Positions 54,301 through 62,971 of a stretch of 64,000 nt of DNA are shown here, piece after piece. The stretch lies in the NCBI GenBank assembly GCA_965222525.1, contig OZ244955.1, forward strand, positions 1,302,001 through 1,366,000, read 5' to 3'. Position numbers and translations under genes: made by a program. The notes under the pieces were generated by a model. It did no database searches. It was not told where the DNA came from and saw only the letters and a program-made list of their open reading frames with translations. Source of the DNA: CBDCUF01 sp965222525 (GTDB taxonomy: Bacteria; Pseudomonadota; Alphaproteobacteria; Rickettsiales; UBA8987). Position 1 is the first letter of the stretch, and each line of letters begins with the position of its first letter.

Positions 54301-55098
54301 CATCGGGTAATCAGCCAACATACCACCAGTATCATTAGTCATCATTGACTGAATTTCGGCTTCGTTAAGTGCCTTATTATATATTCTTACATCGTCAATA
54401 TGTCCTTTCCATGGTTTTGAAGTTGATTTTGGCGGGTTACCTCCAATCCAGGTTGATACATTGCTATTGGTATTAATATTACCTGACTTGGATGCACTAC
54501 CAACCAGTACTCCATCTTTATAAAGCTTCATCTTGGAGCCATCATAAACAGCTGTTACATGTATCCATTTGTTCTCTGTAATATCACCTGAACCGGCTAT
54601 CAGTGTCTTGGTCGAATTATTAGTTTTAAGCCTAAAACGTAATCTGGTCTTGCCACTGCTGTTAATGGTGCTAACCATAAAATAATGATCGTTTGCTGAA
54701 GTCCCTTTAGCTTTGGAGATAATTCTGCAGTCTTTGTATTTAGTTGAACAATTATCTAAATCAGAAGATTTAAACCAGGCGGATATAGTGAGAGCCTGTC
54801 CGGAAATGCCATTCATTGCACCAATATTTACGTAGTCATTATTACCATCAAATACCAACCCTCTGTCAGTGTCCCAGTTGGTACCATTCTTTAATGTGCC
54901 ATCATTGCCGTTACCTGTCACATCTGCTGTTGTATTTCCTGAACCCTCTTTCATTGTATAATGTGCAACTAATCCTGAGACATCAGCTGCGTGTACTGTT
55001 CCTAGTGAAAAGGTTGATGCCATAATAGTTATTATTATAGCAATCGTTGCACACAGGTAGCTGGTTGATAATTTATTTGAAGATTTGTGATCTGACAT
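51400..55098 (-). CDS. Large secreted LamG / calcium-repeat / beta-helix protein, 1232 residues
   Basis: Signal peptide ending TVHAADVSG (about 1-37). Two LamG-like domains (about 40-255 and 256-480) are close paralogues with GSGNTTADVTGNGNDGTLKN and WIGGNP motifs. Then come four C-DGIDND-DGK-D-DPGC modules, a cadherin-like/Big_9 domain (NTPPVAKNISTTTNENKSVA), a MYXO-type Cys-rich repeat (CGDGTKNGPEECDDGN), and a right-handed beta-helix (about 830-1130) similar to polysaccharide lyases. It is likely an extracellular carbohydrate-binding or -degrading protein. AAGGAAA precedes the ATG. It faces the pilin genes tail to tail. Confidence 0.85.
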   Translation of the reverse strand: MSDHKSSNKLSTSYLCATIAIIITIMASTFSLGTVHAADVSGLVAHYTMKEGSGNTTADVTGNGNDGTLKNGTNWDTDRGLVFDGNNDYVNIGAMNGISGQALTISAWFKSSDLDNCSTKYKDCRIISKAKGTSANDHYFMVSTINSSGKTRLRFRLKTNNSTKTLIAGSGDITENKWIHVTAVYDGSKMKLYKDGVLVGSASKSGNINTNSNVSTWIGGNPPKSTSKPWKGHIDDVRIYNKALNEAEIQSMMTNDTGGMLADYPMEEGSGNTTADATGNGNDGTISGAIFASDHGLMFDGSNDYVNIGKMDSISGGTLTISAWFKSSDLANCSYRDCRIISKATGIQSSDHYFMISTVKDGSNTKLRFRLKTNGSTSTLTASSGNLTENKWVHVTAVYDGSNMKLYKDSVLVGSLNKTGSINTNDNIDTWIGGNPSGSKAKPWKGHIDDVKIYGKALSASEVAALFDENMHADTVTPQCSDGIDNDEDGKTDTEDPGCTSANDNDESDEATNTPPVAKNISTTTNENKSVAISLNATDTDGDTLTYSATNPSHGSISGKAPDITYTPNTGYSGSDSFKYKANDGKAESNVATVSITVNALADCGDGLDNDNDGKVDLTDPGCTSANDDDETDPTPSAVCGNDIVETGEVCDGNSQSCISGGYGGFKQCNSQCTGFNACLATEYCGDGTKNGPEECDDGNTASGDGCSAACTIESTPTPKQCNDGIDNDGDGKTDYPADPGCSSTSDDDELDLSTAQCNDGIDNDGDGLVDWQYDLGCYGAEDNTEGGIATGNLDNGWTVFEPSADTKIVYVSNSEGNDDNNGLSPSTPVKTIVKGASLVRDGHNDFLLLKRGDTWTSPGISKFKSGKDKDNPIVIASYGASNERPHIKVSGSFIGHGSQARSHIAVVGLSLIAYTMDPSDPGFAGSGIVKGLRLVGGGSNILIEDNKFRYMQLTIQSHNGYTYSNIKLRRNIVLDAWAPNSTNSKSGKAQGLYASGIRDGLLIEENVFDHNGWNEEVADAGAGMYGHNIYLQKGQDGKNTVARGNIFTRAASHGMQGRSGGLFKDNLFVRNTIGLLIGGSEPLPSSTTTAHALNNVILEGKRMDPNDSTNPQTAAVVGLGIGNTDVGTLIAESNIVAHRIESGINKGIKDQDGAIYIDNIQYDWGGGIGDTTDPGWLDPNRSVGSYHATLGKNGTLEAFLDIIRNRPFRQWPEEYTSYSVNEYIREGFTAQ

Positions 55099-55372
55099 AA
55101 GAGTTTCCTTTTTTATACCTATGAGGATTGCTGTTATTATAACACAGGAGTGGTTAACAAACTATTAATAATAGTGATATTTATATAAAATATTACTATT
55201 ATTTTATTAACATGCTGATTATCAGTGTTATTCTAATATAGAAAAGAATGGGGGTACTATATATTGCAATTATCTTTACTGATAACTACTATATATTGAC
55301 CATAATTGACACTAGAGTATATTAACCGAATACGTCTATTTAAGTTATGTTTGTTACTAGGCCATGTCGATA

Positions 55373-55502
55373 TTCACTACTATTTGTGGTCTGCAAAATG
55401 GAATAATTTTCTGCACTTCTGTGCTTCATGTACTTAAGTGTGTTGTCTTGTTGTTCCAGGGTTCTCGAAAACTATCGATTTTCGGTACATGTTAGCATGA
55501 AT
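55373..55502 (-). promoter_or_regulatory. Conserved 130-base element between fliE and the LamG gene
   Basis: On the minus strand it aligns with 5250-5369 upstream of flgI, sharing ATTCATGCTA, CCGAAAATCGATAG, TTTTCGAGAACC, CACAGAAGTGCAGAAAATTA and TAGTAGTGAA. It ends about 275 bases before the LamG start, on the same strand. The rest of the gap 55099-55372 is AT-rich with short A/T palindromes and no gene. Confidence 0.5.
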
Positions 55503-55519
55503 GTCGGCACGGCCTAATG

Positions 55520-55822
55520 TTATATCGGCATTTTGATGATGTCCTGATAGGCGGAGATTACCTTGTCGCGAACGGCAACGACGGTGCGGAGGGTCATTTC
55601 GGCATTGGCAACCGATACTGCGAGTTCGTCGATACTTACCTTGTCGCTCATGGCGTTTATAGTGTTTGCCTCAGCGCTCTTCAATGTGTCTATCGCGCCG
55701 TCGATACCACTGCCAATAAGATTAGCGAACTGCCCGCCGCCGGATTGCGCCACTCCCTGGCTGGATTTCAACCCTGCTGCATTCTGATATGCCGATATAG
55801 CCCCTGAAATTTTTACGTCCAT
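55520..55822 (-). CDS. fliE: Flagellar hook-basal body protein FliE
   Basis: A 100-residue protein of the MS ring-rod junction. The C-terminal VSIDELAVSVANAEMTLRTV and VVAVRDKVISAYQDIIKMPI is the FliE signature. It closes a flgB-flgC-fliE unit on the minus strand, the usual order in alphaproteobacteria. Confidence 0.93.
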   Translation of the reverse strand: MDVKISGAISAYQNAAGLKSSQGVAQSGGGQFANLIGSGIDGAIDTLKSAEANTINAMSDKVSIDELAVSVANAEMTLRTVVAVRDKVISAYQDIIKMPI

Positions 55823-55850
55823 GGTTTAATTTCCTGTTTTTAGCCCTTTT

Positions 55851-55949
55851 TGTCATCCTGAAACAAGTTCAGGATGACAATATCCCCCACCAGAAATTCT
55901 GAAATCAAAGATTTCCAGAATTTCTTGCCTCCCCCGCAAGCGGGGGAGG
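55851..55949. repeat. Short family E palindrome followed by a family A unit
   Basis: A 29-base family E palindrome TGTCATCCTGAAAC...TTCAGGATGACA (55851-55879), then a 67-base family A unit with the AGAAATTC and CCTCCCCCGC arms (55883-55949). They separate fliE from flgC. Confidence 0.87.
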
Positions 55950-55964
55950 ATTATTTCAACAACA

Positions 55965-56375
55965 CTAGCGCAGTAAATCCAGCGTTCGGGTTACCATACC
56001 CTTGGTCATTTCAATAACCGCCAGATTTGCCTCATAGCTGCGCTGTGCCTGCTTCATATCCATTGACTCAACCATCGTCTGCACATTGGTAGTGCTGACA
56101 TACCCGCCACTATCCGCTGCCGGATGGCCAGGGTCGTATTTCTTGCCGAACTCGCTGCTGTCCACCCCGATTTTATCCACCTTGACCAGATTAACTCCCA
56201 GTTCCTTATCCAGTATATTCTTGAAATGTATGGTCTTACGGCGATAAGGATTGTCATCGGCAGTGGCCGCTACCGAATCTGCATTGGCGATGTTCTCCGC
56301 TACCACCTTCAGCCGTTCGCCCTGCACACGCATCCCCGCACCGGCTATATACATTGTTGATTTTAAATCACCCAT
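55965..56375 (-). CDS. flgC: Flagellar basal-body rod protein FlgC
   Basis: A 136-residue rod protein. N-terminal AGAGMRVQGERLKVVAENIA and the Asn-Ile-Ala-Asn-Ala block, plus C-terminal NVQTMVESMDMKQAQRSYEA and EMTKGMVTRTLDLL, are the family hallmarks. It lies between flgB and fliE with repeat elements on both sides. Confidence 0.93.
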   Translation of the reverse strand: MGDLKSTMYIAGAGMRVQGERLKVVAENIANADSVAATADDNPYRRKTIHFKNILDKELGVNLVKVDKIGVDSSEFGKKYDPGHPAADSGGYVSTTNVQTMVESMDMKQAQRSYEANLAVIEMTKGMVTRTLDLLR

Positions 56376-56378
56376 TTT

Positions 56379-56410
56379 AGAATCTAGAATCTAGAATCTA
56401 GAATCTAGAA
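56379..56410. repeat. Family C repeat between flgB and flgC
   Basis: Four tandem TAGAATC units in the short gap between the two rod genes, the same family as at 881-918 and 10561-10613. Confidence 0.7.
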
Positions 56411-56439
56411 ATTATTTTCCAGATTCTTGATTCCTGATT

Positions 56440-56844
56440 CTACCTATTCCCCCCCGTTGCCACTCGCATTATATCTATCATTTTACGGTACAGGCTGGTG
56501 GTTGTCTGGTAGTCCATGGTATTTTCGGACATTTTCAGCATTTGCTCTTCCAGCACAACCTCATTGCCAACCGGTGTCGTTTCATATGTATTTTTCTGCT
56601 CTATATGCTTGAATCTGGGGTTATTTGTACCAAGCTGTATATGACTCGGATGAGTCGCCATCATATTCACCGCATTACTCTGTTTCTCCACCATCTTGCC
56701 GAAATCCGGCTGTTTAACCTCAAGCGGCCTGTAATCGGGCGTGTTGGCATTAGCGATATTCCCGGCAAGAACTGACTGCCGCTCGCTGTGATAAGCCATA
56801 CGCTGCCCCATCATCCTGAACAATGTTGTATCGGAGATATCCAC
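56440..56844 (-). CDS. flgB: Flagellar basal-body rod protein FlgB
   Basis: A 134-residue proximal rod protein with GTG start preceded by AGGG. Family motifs: RMAYHSERQSVLAGNIANAN, TPDYRPLEVKQPDF and the C-terminal NTMDYQTTTSLYRKMIDIMR. It is the first gene of flgB-flgC-fliE. Confidence 0.93.
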   Translation of the reverse strand: MDISDTTLFRMMGQRMAYHSERQSVLAGNIANANTPDYRPLEVKQPDFGKMVEKQSNAVNMMATHPSHIQLGTNNPRFKHIEQKNTYETTPVGNEVVLEEQMLKMSENTMDYQTTTSLYRKMIDIMRVATGGNR

Positions 56845-56968
56845 TTCTACCCTATATAAGCTCTCTCTATAACACCGTATATACTATATATTGTGGTTTG
56901 TCACTAAATTTATTCGATATTGATTGCGCAAATTTATACTATATATGTTTTTCGCAGTTTAATACTAT

Positions 56969-57128
56969 TGTCACCCCGGACGCATATTTTCTAGCCAAAT
57001 CTATGATTTGGCTAGAAAATAGCGTTCACGGGGTTATTATTGCGTCACGTTGTACCACCTATAACCCCGAGAATGGTGTTTTCTGACTGAATCAAAGATT
57101 CAGAGAAAACATGCCATCCGGGGTGACA
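56969..57128. repeat. Family D palindromic element, copy 3
   Basis: A 160-base copy with TGTCACCCCGG ends, in the same orientation as copy 2 (3492-3651). It separates the divergent flgB and tgt genes and leaves about 35 bases before the tgt start. Between 56845 and 56968 is AT-rich sequence, likely the flgB promoter. Confidence 0.9.
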
Positions 57129-57163
57129 GGAAAGTGACTATTGTATTTTTACAAGCAAAATAC

Positions 57164-58285
57164 ATGCCGGAAAAGTTTTCATTTGAAATAACCGCAAGGG
57201 ATGGGCGGGCAAGAACAGGGGTCATCCACACCACACATGGGGAAATCCGTACTCCGGCTTTTATGCCGGTGGGGACTGCGGGAACGGTCAAGGCTATGCT
57301 GCCGGAATCGGTGGCGCAGACCGGTGCGGATATATTGCTGGGCAATACTTACCATTTAATGCTGCGTTCTGGCGCTGAGCGGATAGACCGGCTGGGCGGG
57401 CTGCATAGATTCATGAACTGGGACAAGCCGATATTGACTGATTCCGGCGGGTTCCAGGTTATGTCACTTAGCCAGATGCGCAAGATAAGCAAGGAGGGAG
57501 TTGAGTTCCAGTCACATCTTGACGGGTCGAAACATATGCTCACACCGGAGCGTTCGATGGAAATTCAGCATTTGCTCGGTAGCGATATTACAATGATTTT
57601 CGATGAATGCACCCCCTACCCTGCGACTTACGAGGAAACCCGTGATTCGATGCTGCTATCTCTGGGCTGGGCGGAGCGCTCGAAGGAGGCTTATGTTGAG
57701 CGGGATGGTTATGCGCTTTTCGGCATACAGCAGGGCGGGATGTTTGAGGATTTGCGGTCGGAGTCTGCTAAGGCTTTAAACGATATTGGTTTCGATGGAA
57801 TGGCGATTGGTGGACTGGCAGTTGGTGAGGGTAGCGAGAAAATGTTTGAGGTATTGGATTACAGTGCCGACATGTTACCGGAAAACAAGCCACGCTATCT
57901 TATGGGAGTGGGGTATCCGGAGGATATTATCGGTGCGGTTATGCGTGGTGTGGATATGTTTGATTGTGTTTTGCCAACCCGTTCCGGCCGCACCGGACAG
58001 GCTTTTGTACGTGAGGACGGTAAGAATATGCGTCTTAATCTGAAGAATGCCCGCTTTGCTGAAGATGATACCCCGCTTGAAGATGGCTGCACTTGCCCCG
58101 CCTGCACTTCCTATAGCCGTGCATATCTACACCATTTGATAAAATCCGGTGAGATACTGGGAGCAATGCTGCTAACCTGGCATAACCTGCAACACTACCA
58201 AACCCTGATGCACCAAATCCGCAGTAATATTGAGGAGAGGCAATCTTCTACTAGTTACTACAAAAACTCAATCTTAGGATTTTAA
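57164..58285 (+). CDS. tgt: Queuine tRNA-ribosyltransferase
   Basis: A 373-residue enzyme that exchanges guanine for the queuosine precursor in tRNA wobble positions. Motifs: RDGRARTGVIHTTHG, ILTDSGGFQVMSLSQM with the catalytic Asp, the GIQQGGMFEDLRSESAKALN block, and the zinc site CTCPACTSYSRAYLHHLIK. ATG 57164 is chosen; the in-frame GTG at 57134 lies just past the repeat. Queuosine synthesis genes (queA, queC) are not in the window. Confidence 0.95.
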   Translation: MPEKFSFEITARDGRARTGVIHTTHGEIRTPAFMPVGTAGTVKAMLPESVAQTGADILLGNTYHLMLRSGAERIDRLGGLHRFMNWDKPILTDSGGFQVMSLSQMRKISKEGVEFQSHLDGSKHMLTPERSMEIQHLLGSDITMIFDECTPYPATYEETRDSMLLSLGWAERSKEAYVERDGYALFGIQQGGMFEDLRSESAKALNDIGFDGMAIGGLAVGEGSEKMFEVLDYSADMLPENKPRYLMGVGYPEDIIGAVMRGVDMFDCVLPTRSGRTGQAFVREDGKNMRLNLKNARFAEDDTPLEDGCTCPACTSYSRAYLHHLIKSGEILGAMLLTWHNLQHYQTLMHQIRSNIEERQSSTSYYKNSILGF

Positions 58286-58391
58286 AAACTCCTCTTACAA
58301 TCAAGCAGATATGATGTATTGTTTATGTTAAAACCAGACAAACTATTACTCAAAAACAATGCTATAAAAGCCTAGACTCTATACTTTATAG

Positions 58392-59813
58392 TCATTTATC
58401 AGTTTCTACCACCTTACCAGGGTTCATTATATTATCGGGATCGAGGGTGGATTTTATTTGCTGCATCAGGTGGATTTCGGACTCAGGTTTATATTTGTGT
58501 AATTCCGCCTTGCGCTCCACACCTATGCCATGCTCGGCGCTGATGCTACCGCCATATTTAACACAGGCGGGATATACAATATCCTGGAGTGTCGACTTGT
58601 GTTTGGTAAACTCACTATCGGCAATATCACCTGCCATATACATATTATAGTGTATATTGCCATCTCCCAGATGCCCAAACGGAACCAGCTTTACCCTGCC
58701 ATCATATTTCGCAATCTGGCGGTCGGTATTCTTAAAAAACGCAGCAAGATTACCAACCGGCAAGCTTATATCAAAATGAATCCCTCGCCCTGCCTGTTTT
58801 ACCGACTGTGATATATGCTCGCGGATATGCCAGAAATCCTGCGCTTGTGCCAGCGACTCCGCTAGAACCGCATCCTTGACCTTGCCCGCTTCAATCAACC
58901 CATATAAAACCTGCTCAACCTGCGTTCGCAACCAGTCATCCGACAAATTCAGAGAAGTAGAAAACTCGGCAAGGATATAATATTTATGTTTGCTCGCAAA
59001 CGGATTGCGTGCGCCGGAAATATGCTCCACAACCAGCTCCAGCGCATCGGCGGAAATTAATTCGAAGGCAGTAATCACATCGCCAATTTCAGCCTTCAAT
59101 CGGGCAAGCAGTCCAACCGCATCATCAATATTATCAACTGCAAGAAATGCAGTGGCTATCTGCTTCGGTGCAGGAAACAGCTTCAGACTTGCAGCGGTTA
59201 TAATCCCAAGCGTTCCTTCCGCTCCAATAAATAAATGCTTCAGATCATAACCCGTATTATCCTTGCGTGGTCGTTCAAGAGACGAAATCACCTTCCCATT
59301 TGGCAATACAACCTCCAGTCCCAGTACCAGATCCCGCATATTACCATAATGCAACACCGCATTCCCGCCGGCATTGGTAGAAACAATCCCGCCGACCTGA
59401 CAGCTTCCCTCAGAACCGATACTAAGCGGAAACAGGAAACCCGCATCCGCCGCACATTCCTGTATATTCTGCAATATACATCCCGCCTCGGCTATAATAT
59501 AGCCGCTGTTTTTATCCAGCTTGCGGATATTATTCATCCGCGAAAGGTTTATCAGAAACTCATTGCCTTCCGATGAAGGAATAGCCCCACCTACAAGGCC
59601 GGTATTCCCACCTTGCGGAACTATTGGCATTTGTGCTCCGGCGCAAATCTTGACTATTTCTGTAACTTGTTCGGTAGTAGTCGGAAAAGCCACAAGAGAC
59701 GTACTACCCTTATGCCCACCCCGCCAGGATTCAAGATACATCTCCATATCCTGCGGGTTATCGATATATCCTGCGTTCCCCAGCAGTTCTTTTATCTGCG
59801 AAACCGTACCCAT
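58392..59813 (-). CDS. FAD-linked oxidase (D-lactate / D-2-hydroxyglutarate dehydrogenase type)
   Basis: A 473-residue flavoprotein of the GlcD family. The N-terminal FAD domain has MPIVPQGGNTGLVGGAIP and PLSIGSEGSCQVGGIVSTNA; the C-terminal FAD-oxidase domain has VPFGHLGDGNIHYN and the late SAEHGIG. It should oxidise a D-2-hydroxy acid and pass electrons to the respiratory chain. The exact substrate is unclear; D-2-hydroxyglutarate or D-lactate is likely. ATG 59813 or 59828 may be the start. Confidence 0.88.
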   Translation of the reverse strand: MGTVSQIKELLGNAGYIDNPQDMEMYLESWRGGHKGSTSLVAFPTTTEQVTEIVKICAGAQMPIVPQGGNTGLVGGAIPSSEGNEFLINLSRMNNIRKLDKNSGYIIAEAGCILQNIQECAADAGFLFPLSIGSEGSCQVGGIVSTNAGGNAVLHYGNMRDLVLGLEVVLPNGKVISSLERPRKDNTGYDLKHLFIGAEGTLGIITAASLKLFPAPKQIATAFLAVDNIDDAVGLLARLKAEIGDVITAFELISADALELVVEHISGARNPFASKHKYYILAEFSTSLNLSDDWLRTQVEQVLYGLIEAGKVKDAVLAESLAQAQDFWHIREHISQSVKQAGRGIHFDISLPVGNLAAFFKNTDRQIAKYDGRVKLVPFGHLGDGNIHYNMYMAGDIADSEFTKHKSTLQDIVYPACVKYGGSISAEHGIGVERKAELHKYKPESEIHLMQQIKSTLDPDNIMNPGKVVETDK

Positions 59814-59841
59814 ACCCCCGCATAACATAATATTTACGTAC

Positions 59842-59999
59842 TGTCACCCCGGATGGATGGTTTCTCGAAATCTTTGATTGCGTTCTAGAAACCACCATTC
59901 TCGGGGTTACATGTAAAGTAACGTTATTGTTCAATAACCCCGAGAACGCTATTTTCTAACCAAAACAAGTTTTGGAGAAAATATGCGTCCGGGGTGACA
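59842..59999. repeat. Family D palindromic element, copy 4
   Basis: A 158-base copy in the orientation of copy 1. It lies between the FAD-oxidase gene and the lipoprotein gene. The remaining gap to 60164 shows no gene. Confidence 0.9.
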
Positions 60000-60164
60000 G
60001 GGGTAAAAACAGAAAGTCATAAGTATCATCGCTGTTGCAAAAAAGGCGCAGCAGTTATTTTTTATTTCAGAAGAAAAATAACATCGATTATCTGCTTGAT
60101 AATGCGGAAAATATATCGCATGTTGTACGTAGGTTTTGGATCAACTCAATGGAGGACACAAATA

Positions 60165-60581
60165 ATGAAAGATTTTCTGACGAAAAAAGCGGTTCCCGCA
60201 CTTATGGCGACCACGATGCTGGTGAATATCGCGGCTTGCGGTACTATATTGCATCCTGAAAGAAAGGGACAAAAAGGCGGGCAGATTGATATAAAAATCG
60301 CTGTACTTGACGGTATAGGGTTGTTGTTCTTCCTGATTCCTGGTGTTATTGCGTATGCGGTGGACTTTAATAACGGTACGATTTACCTACCTGGTGGACA
60401 TGCAAGTACTGATGTTGATACGGACGTTGAGGATATGAAGGCTATCCGTGTAGGTAAGGAAAACCTGACCGAAGAAAATATCCGCAGGGTTGTTGAGGCC
60501 AATACAGGCAAAACGATTGCTGCCGATGCCGAGGTGCAGACTTACGAAGTCACCGAAACAGGCGAAAGGCGCAAGCTTTAG
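60165..60581 (+). CDS. Predicted lipoprotein, 138 residues
   Basis: A signal peptide with a lipobox (VPALMATTMLVNIAAC, cysteine about residue 25) leads to CGTILHPERKGQKGG, a hydrophobic LLFFLIPGVIAYAVDF segment, and a GTIYLPGG motif. This pattern matches a small conserved proteobacterial lipoprotein family of unknown function. The tail is Asp/Glu-rich and probably periplasmic. GGAGG precedes the ATG at 60165; an open frame upstream to 59994 begins inside the repeat. Confidence 0.75.
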   Translation: MKDFLTKKAVPALMATTMLVNIAACGTILHPERKGQKGGQIDIKIAVLDGIGLLFFLIPGVIAYAVDFNNGTIYLPGGHASTDVDTDVEDMKAIRVGKENLTEENIRRVVEANTGKTIAADAEVQTYEVTETGERRKL

Positions 60582-60810
60582 ATATAGTGTTTTGATCTGA
60601 AATGCTCGTTACCGCTCCACATTTAAATTGGCGGTTGTGGGTGCGTAGGTATTTCAGGTTAAAGATCGCGGCGCAGATGTGTTTTTGCCAGAATCTTGCC
60701 GGTTGCGCATGGTGGTGTTGCGTTTTTGCTTTTTACAGTTTCTCATATTGAGGCCAGTGTATAAATACTTGTATAAACACTCCTCATATGAGTTTTCTTC
60801 CTCCTTTAGA

Positions 60811-60847
60811 CCTCCTCTTTTGCTTTAGCAAGAGAGGAGGTTTTTTT
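60811..60847 (+). terminator. Rho-independent terminator before asd
   Basis: A 13-base stem CCTCCTCTTTTGC / GCAAGAGAGGAGG (one G-T pair), a 4-base loop and seven T residues. It lies 39 bases before asd. It may end the lipoprotein transcript or act as an attenuator for asd. The rest of 60582-60810 has no gene and no recognised RNA. Confidence 0.88.
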
Positions 60848-60885
60848 GTGTTTTTACAAAGCTCCTTTTGTTATATAAAGCGAGG

Positions 60886-61905
60886 ATGAAAAAAGTAAAA
60901 ATTGCAATTGTCGGTGCAAGCGGACTTGTAGGACGGGAGGTATTAAAAATACTCGCCGAGCGGGAATTGCCCATATCTGATATTGCCCTGATAGCATCAG
61001 AAAAATCGGTTGGAAAGACGCTACCATTCAGGGAAACCGAACTATCGATACAATCACTTCCTGATTTTGATTTCCACGGATTTGACATAACCATATTCTG
61101 CACACCGAATTCCGTTTCAATTGAGTATGTCGAAAAAGTGGCGGCTACAGGCTCGGTGGTGATTGATAATTCGAGCTATTACCGCCCTGACCCTCTGGTG
61201 CCAATAATTATTCCTGAAGTAAACGCCGAAAAAATTACCGAATACAAAAACAGGAATATAATATGCAATGCCAATTGCGCTGCAATGCAGATGCTGGTTG
61301 CAGTAAAGCCGCTACATGACTATGCGAAAATAAAACGTATAGTTATTTCTACTTACCAGTCGGTTTCGGGCATCGGCAAACATGCAATGGACGAACTATA
61401 TAACCATACCAGGGATTACTGTAATGCCAAAACACTACCCCCCCCCTCGAATTTTGCCAAACAGATTGCGTTCAATGCAATCCCGCAGATAGACAGGTTT
61501 ATGGAAGACGGTTGTACGGTTGAAGAGTGGAAAATTGAACATGATACACATAAAATTTTATCGCCTGATATAGAAGTATCTGCTACTTGTGTGAGAGTGC
61601 CAGTTTTCAAGGGACATTCGGAAGCGGTAAATATAGAGTTTGAGTGTCCGATTTCACCGGAAAAAGCCCGTGAACTACTGGTTGCAGCCAATTGCGTTAC
61701 GGTTATCGATAACCCTGACGAACTGGAATATGCCACCCCCGCCGAAATAGCAGAAAAAGACTGTGTATTTGTCTCACGCATAAGGCAGGACAAGACCGTT
61801 ACAAACGGGTTGAATATGTGGATAGTGGCGGATAATATCCGTAAGGGCGCCGCCCTCAACACCGTCCAGATCACCGAGGATCTGGTAAAGTTATGGACTA
61901 ATTAA
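60886..61905 (+). CDS. asd: Aspartate-semialdehyde dehydrogenase
   Basis: A 339-residue NADPH enzyme feeding lysine, diaminopimelate, threonine and methionine synthesis. N-terminal IAIVGASGLVGREVLKIL, the active-site cysteine C131 in CNANCAAMQM, FNAIPQID and CVRVPVFKGHSEAVNIEFE are typical. CGAGG precedes the ATG. A terminator-like hairpin lies just upstream. Confidence 0.95.
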   Translation: MKKVKIAIVGASGLVGREVLKILAERELPISDIALIASEKSVGKTLPFRETELSIQSLPDFDFHGFDITIFCTPNSVSIEYVEKVAATGSVVIDNSSYYRPDPLVPIIIPEVNAEKITEYKNRNIICNANCAAMQMLVAVKPLHDYAKIKRIVISTYQSVSGIGKHAMDELYNHTRDYCNAKTLPPPSNFAKQIAFNAIPQIDRFMEDGCTVEEWKIEHDTHKILSPDIEVSATCVRVPVFKGHSEAVNIEFECPISPEKARELLVAANCVTVIDNPDELEYATPAEIAEKDCVFVSRIRQDKTVTNGLNMWIVADNIRKGAALNTVQITEDLVKLWTN

Positions 61906-62031
61906 AGCCATATCAGCATTTATTTCTACGCAGAGCATATGGAAATTATTTGGAACGACTATATACTTGCCACAGCTAAGAAATTTGAGAATTTAGTTTA
62001 CCGGAATTATTTTGCTTGCTATATAAACAGC

Positions 62032-62421
62032 ATGGCGTCGGTTGGTACTAAATTATATCGTATGTTTTTTGGCGATTTTGTCGGAAAAGATGAGTTTGGC
62101 AATAAATATTATCGCAGCAGGGGAGAAAAGCATGGTGAAGGGATCGGCCGTCCAGGGACGGAACGTCGCTGGGTAGAATATAAGGGACTGGCAGAACCAT
62201 CAAAGGTGCCTCCATACTGGCATGCGTGGCTGCATTATATGAGTGATAAAATCCCCACAGAAGGAGAGGAAAAAGACGCAAACAAGCTTTATAACTGGCA
62301 AAAGGATTATATTCCCAATTTGACTGGTACGTTGAATTCATATCGCCCCCTTGGCCATGAATTAAACGGAGGCAGTCGTGCAAGTGCAACTGGTGATTAT
62401 GAAGCTTGGCAGCCGGAATAG
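62032..62421 (+). CDS. NDUFA12-family complex I accessory subunit
   Basis: A 129-residue homologue of mitochondrial NDUFA12 (B17.2), one of the few supernumerary complex I subunits found in alphaproteobacteria. Motifs: FGDFVGKDEFGNKYYRSRG, RRWVEYKGLAEPSKVP, YWHAWLHYMSDKIP and PNLTGTLNSYRPLG. An in-frame ATG at 61939 would add 31 residues that do not fit the family. mlaD follows after 28 bases. Confidence 0.9.
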   Translation: MASVGTKLYRMFFGDFVGKDEFGNKYYRSRGEKHGEGIGRPGTERRWVEYKGLAEPSKVPPYWHAWLHYMSDKIPTEGEEKDANKLYNWQKDYIPNLTGTLNSYRPLGHELNGGSRASATGDYEAWQPE

Positions 62422-62449
62422 TTAGCAATTAGTACAAGGAACCAAAACA

Positions 62450-62953
62450 ATGACAGGAAGGAATGTTTTTGAAACTTTGATGGGTGCGGTTGTGTTAGCT
62501 GTGGCATTGTTTTTCGTGGCTATTGCCTATAAATCCGGCCATGTGTCTTCACCAGGCGGGTATAGTCTGAATGCTAAATTTGACCGTGTTGACGGTCTGG
62601 CTACCGGCAGTGATGTGCGCATCGGAGGGGTAAAGGTTGGTAGCGTTGTTAGCCAGGATATAGACCCGGAAACTTTTCAGGCAATAGTAGAGATTTCCAT
62701 TGATGATAAATATAAACTACCTAAAGATTCCAATGCCAAAATCGTTAGTGATGGTTTACTGGGCGGAAAGTACATGATGATAGAGGCTGGTGCAGATGAC
62801 AAGTTTTTGGAAGATAATGGTGAGATAAAATTTACCCAGTCTGCCATAAGCCTTGAAGAGGCACTGATCCGTATGGTAGCCGGTAGTGTTAGCGATGACG
62901 AAGAAAATTCTGCTTCTGCCAGTTCTGATGACAGTGAGGATGATATTTTTTAA
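62450..62953 (+). CDS. mlaD: MlaD phospholipid-trafficking protein
   Basis: A 167-residue inner-membrane-anchored periplasmic MCE protein. One N-terminal helix (LMGAVVLAVALFFVAIAYKS) leads to the MCE core GYSLNAKFDRVDGLATGSDV and RIGGVKVGSVV, then NAKIVSDGLLGGKYMMIEAG, and an acidic Ser/Asp tail. In the Mla system it forms a ring with the MlaFEB transporter to maintain outer-membrane lipid asymmetry. mlaE/mlaF are not in the window. Confidence 0.92.
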   Translation: MTGRNVFETLMGAVVLAVALFFVAIAYKSGHVSSPGGYSLNAKFDRVDGLATGSDVRIGGVKVGSVVSQDIDPETFQAIVEISIDDKYKLPKDSNAKIVSDGLLGGKYMMIEAGADDKFLEDNGEIKFTQSAISLEEALIRMVAGSVSDDEENSASASSDDSEDDIF

Positions 62954-62971
62954 GAGCGCTATGAATTACTC

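Noticed and set aside
60582..60850. Lysine riboswitch or 6S RNA upstream of asd
   Set aside because: No conserved riboswitch core or 6S-type long central bubble could be recognised by eye; only the terminator hairpin is supported.
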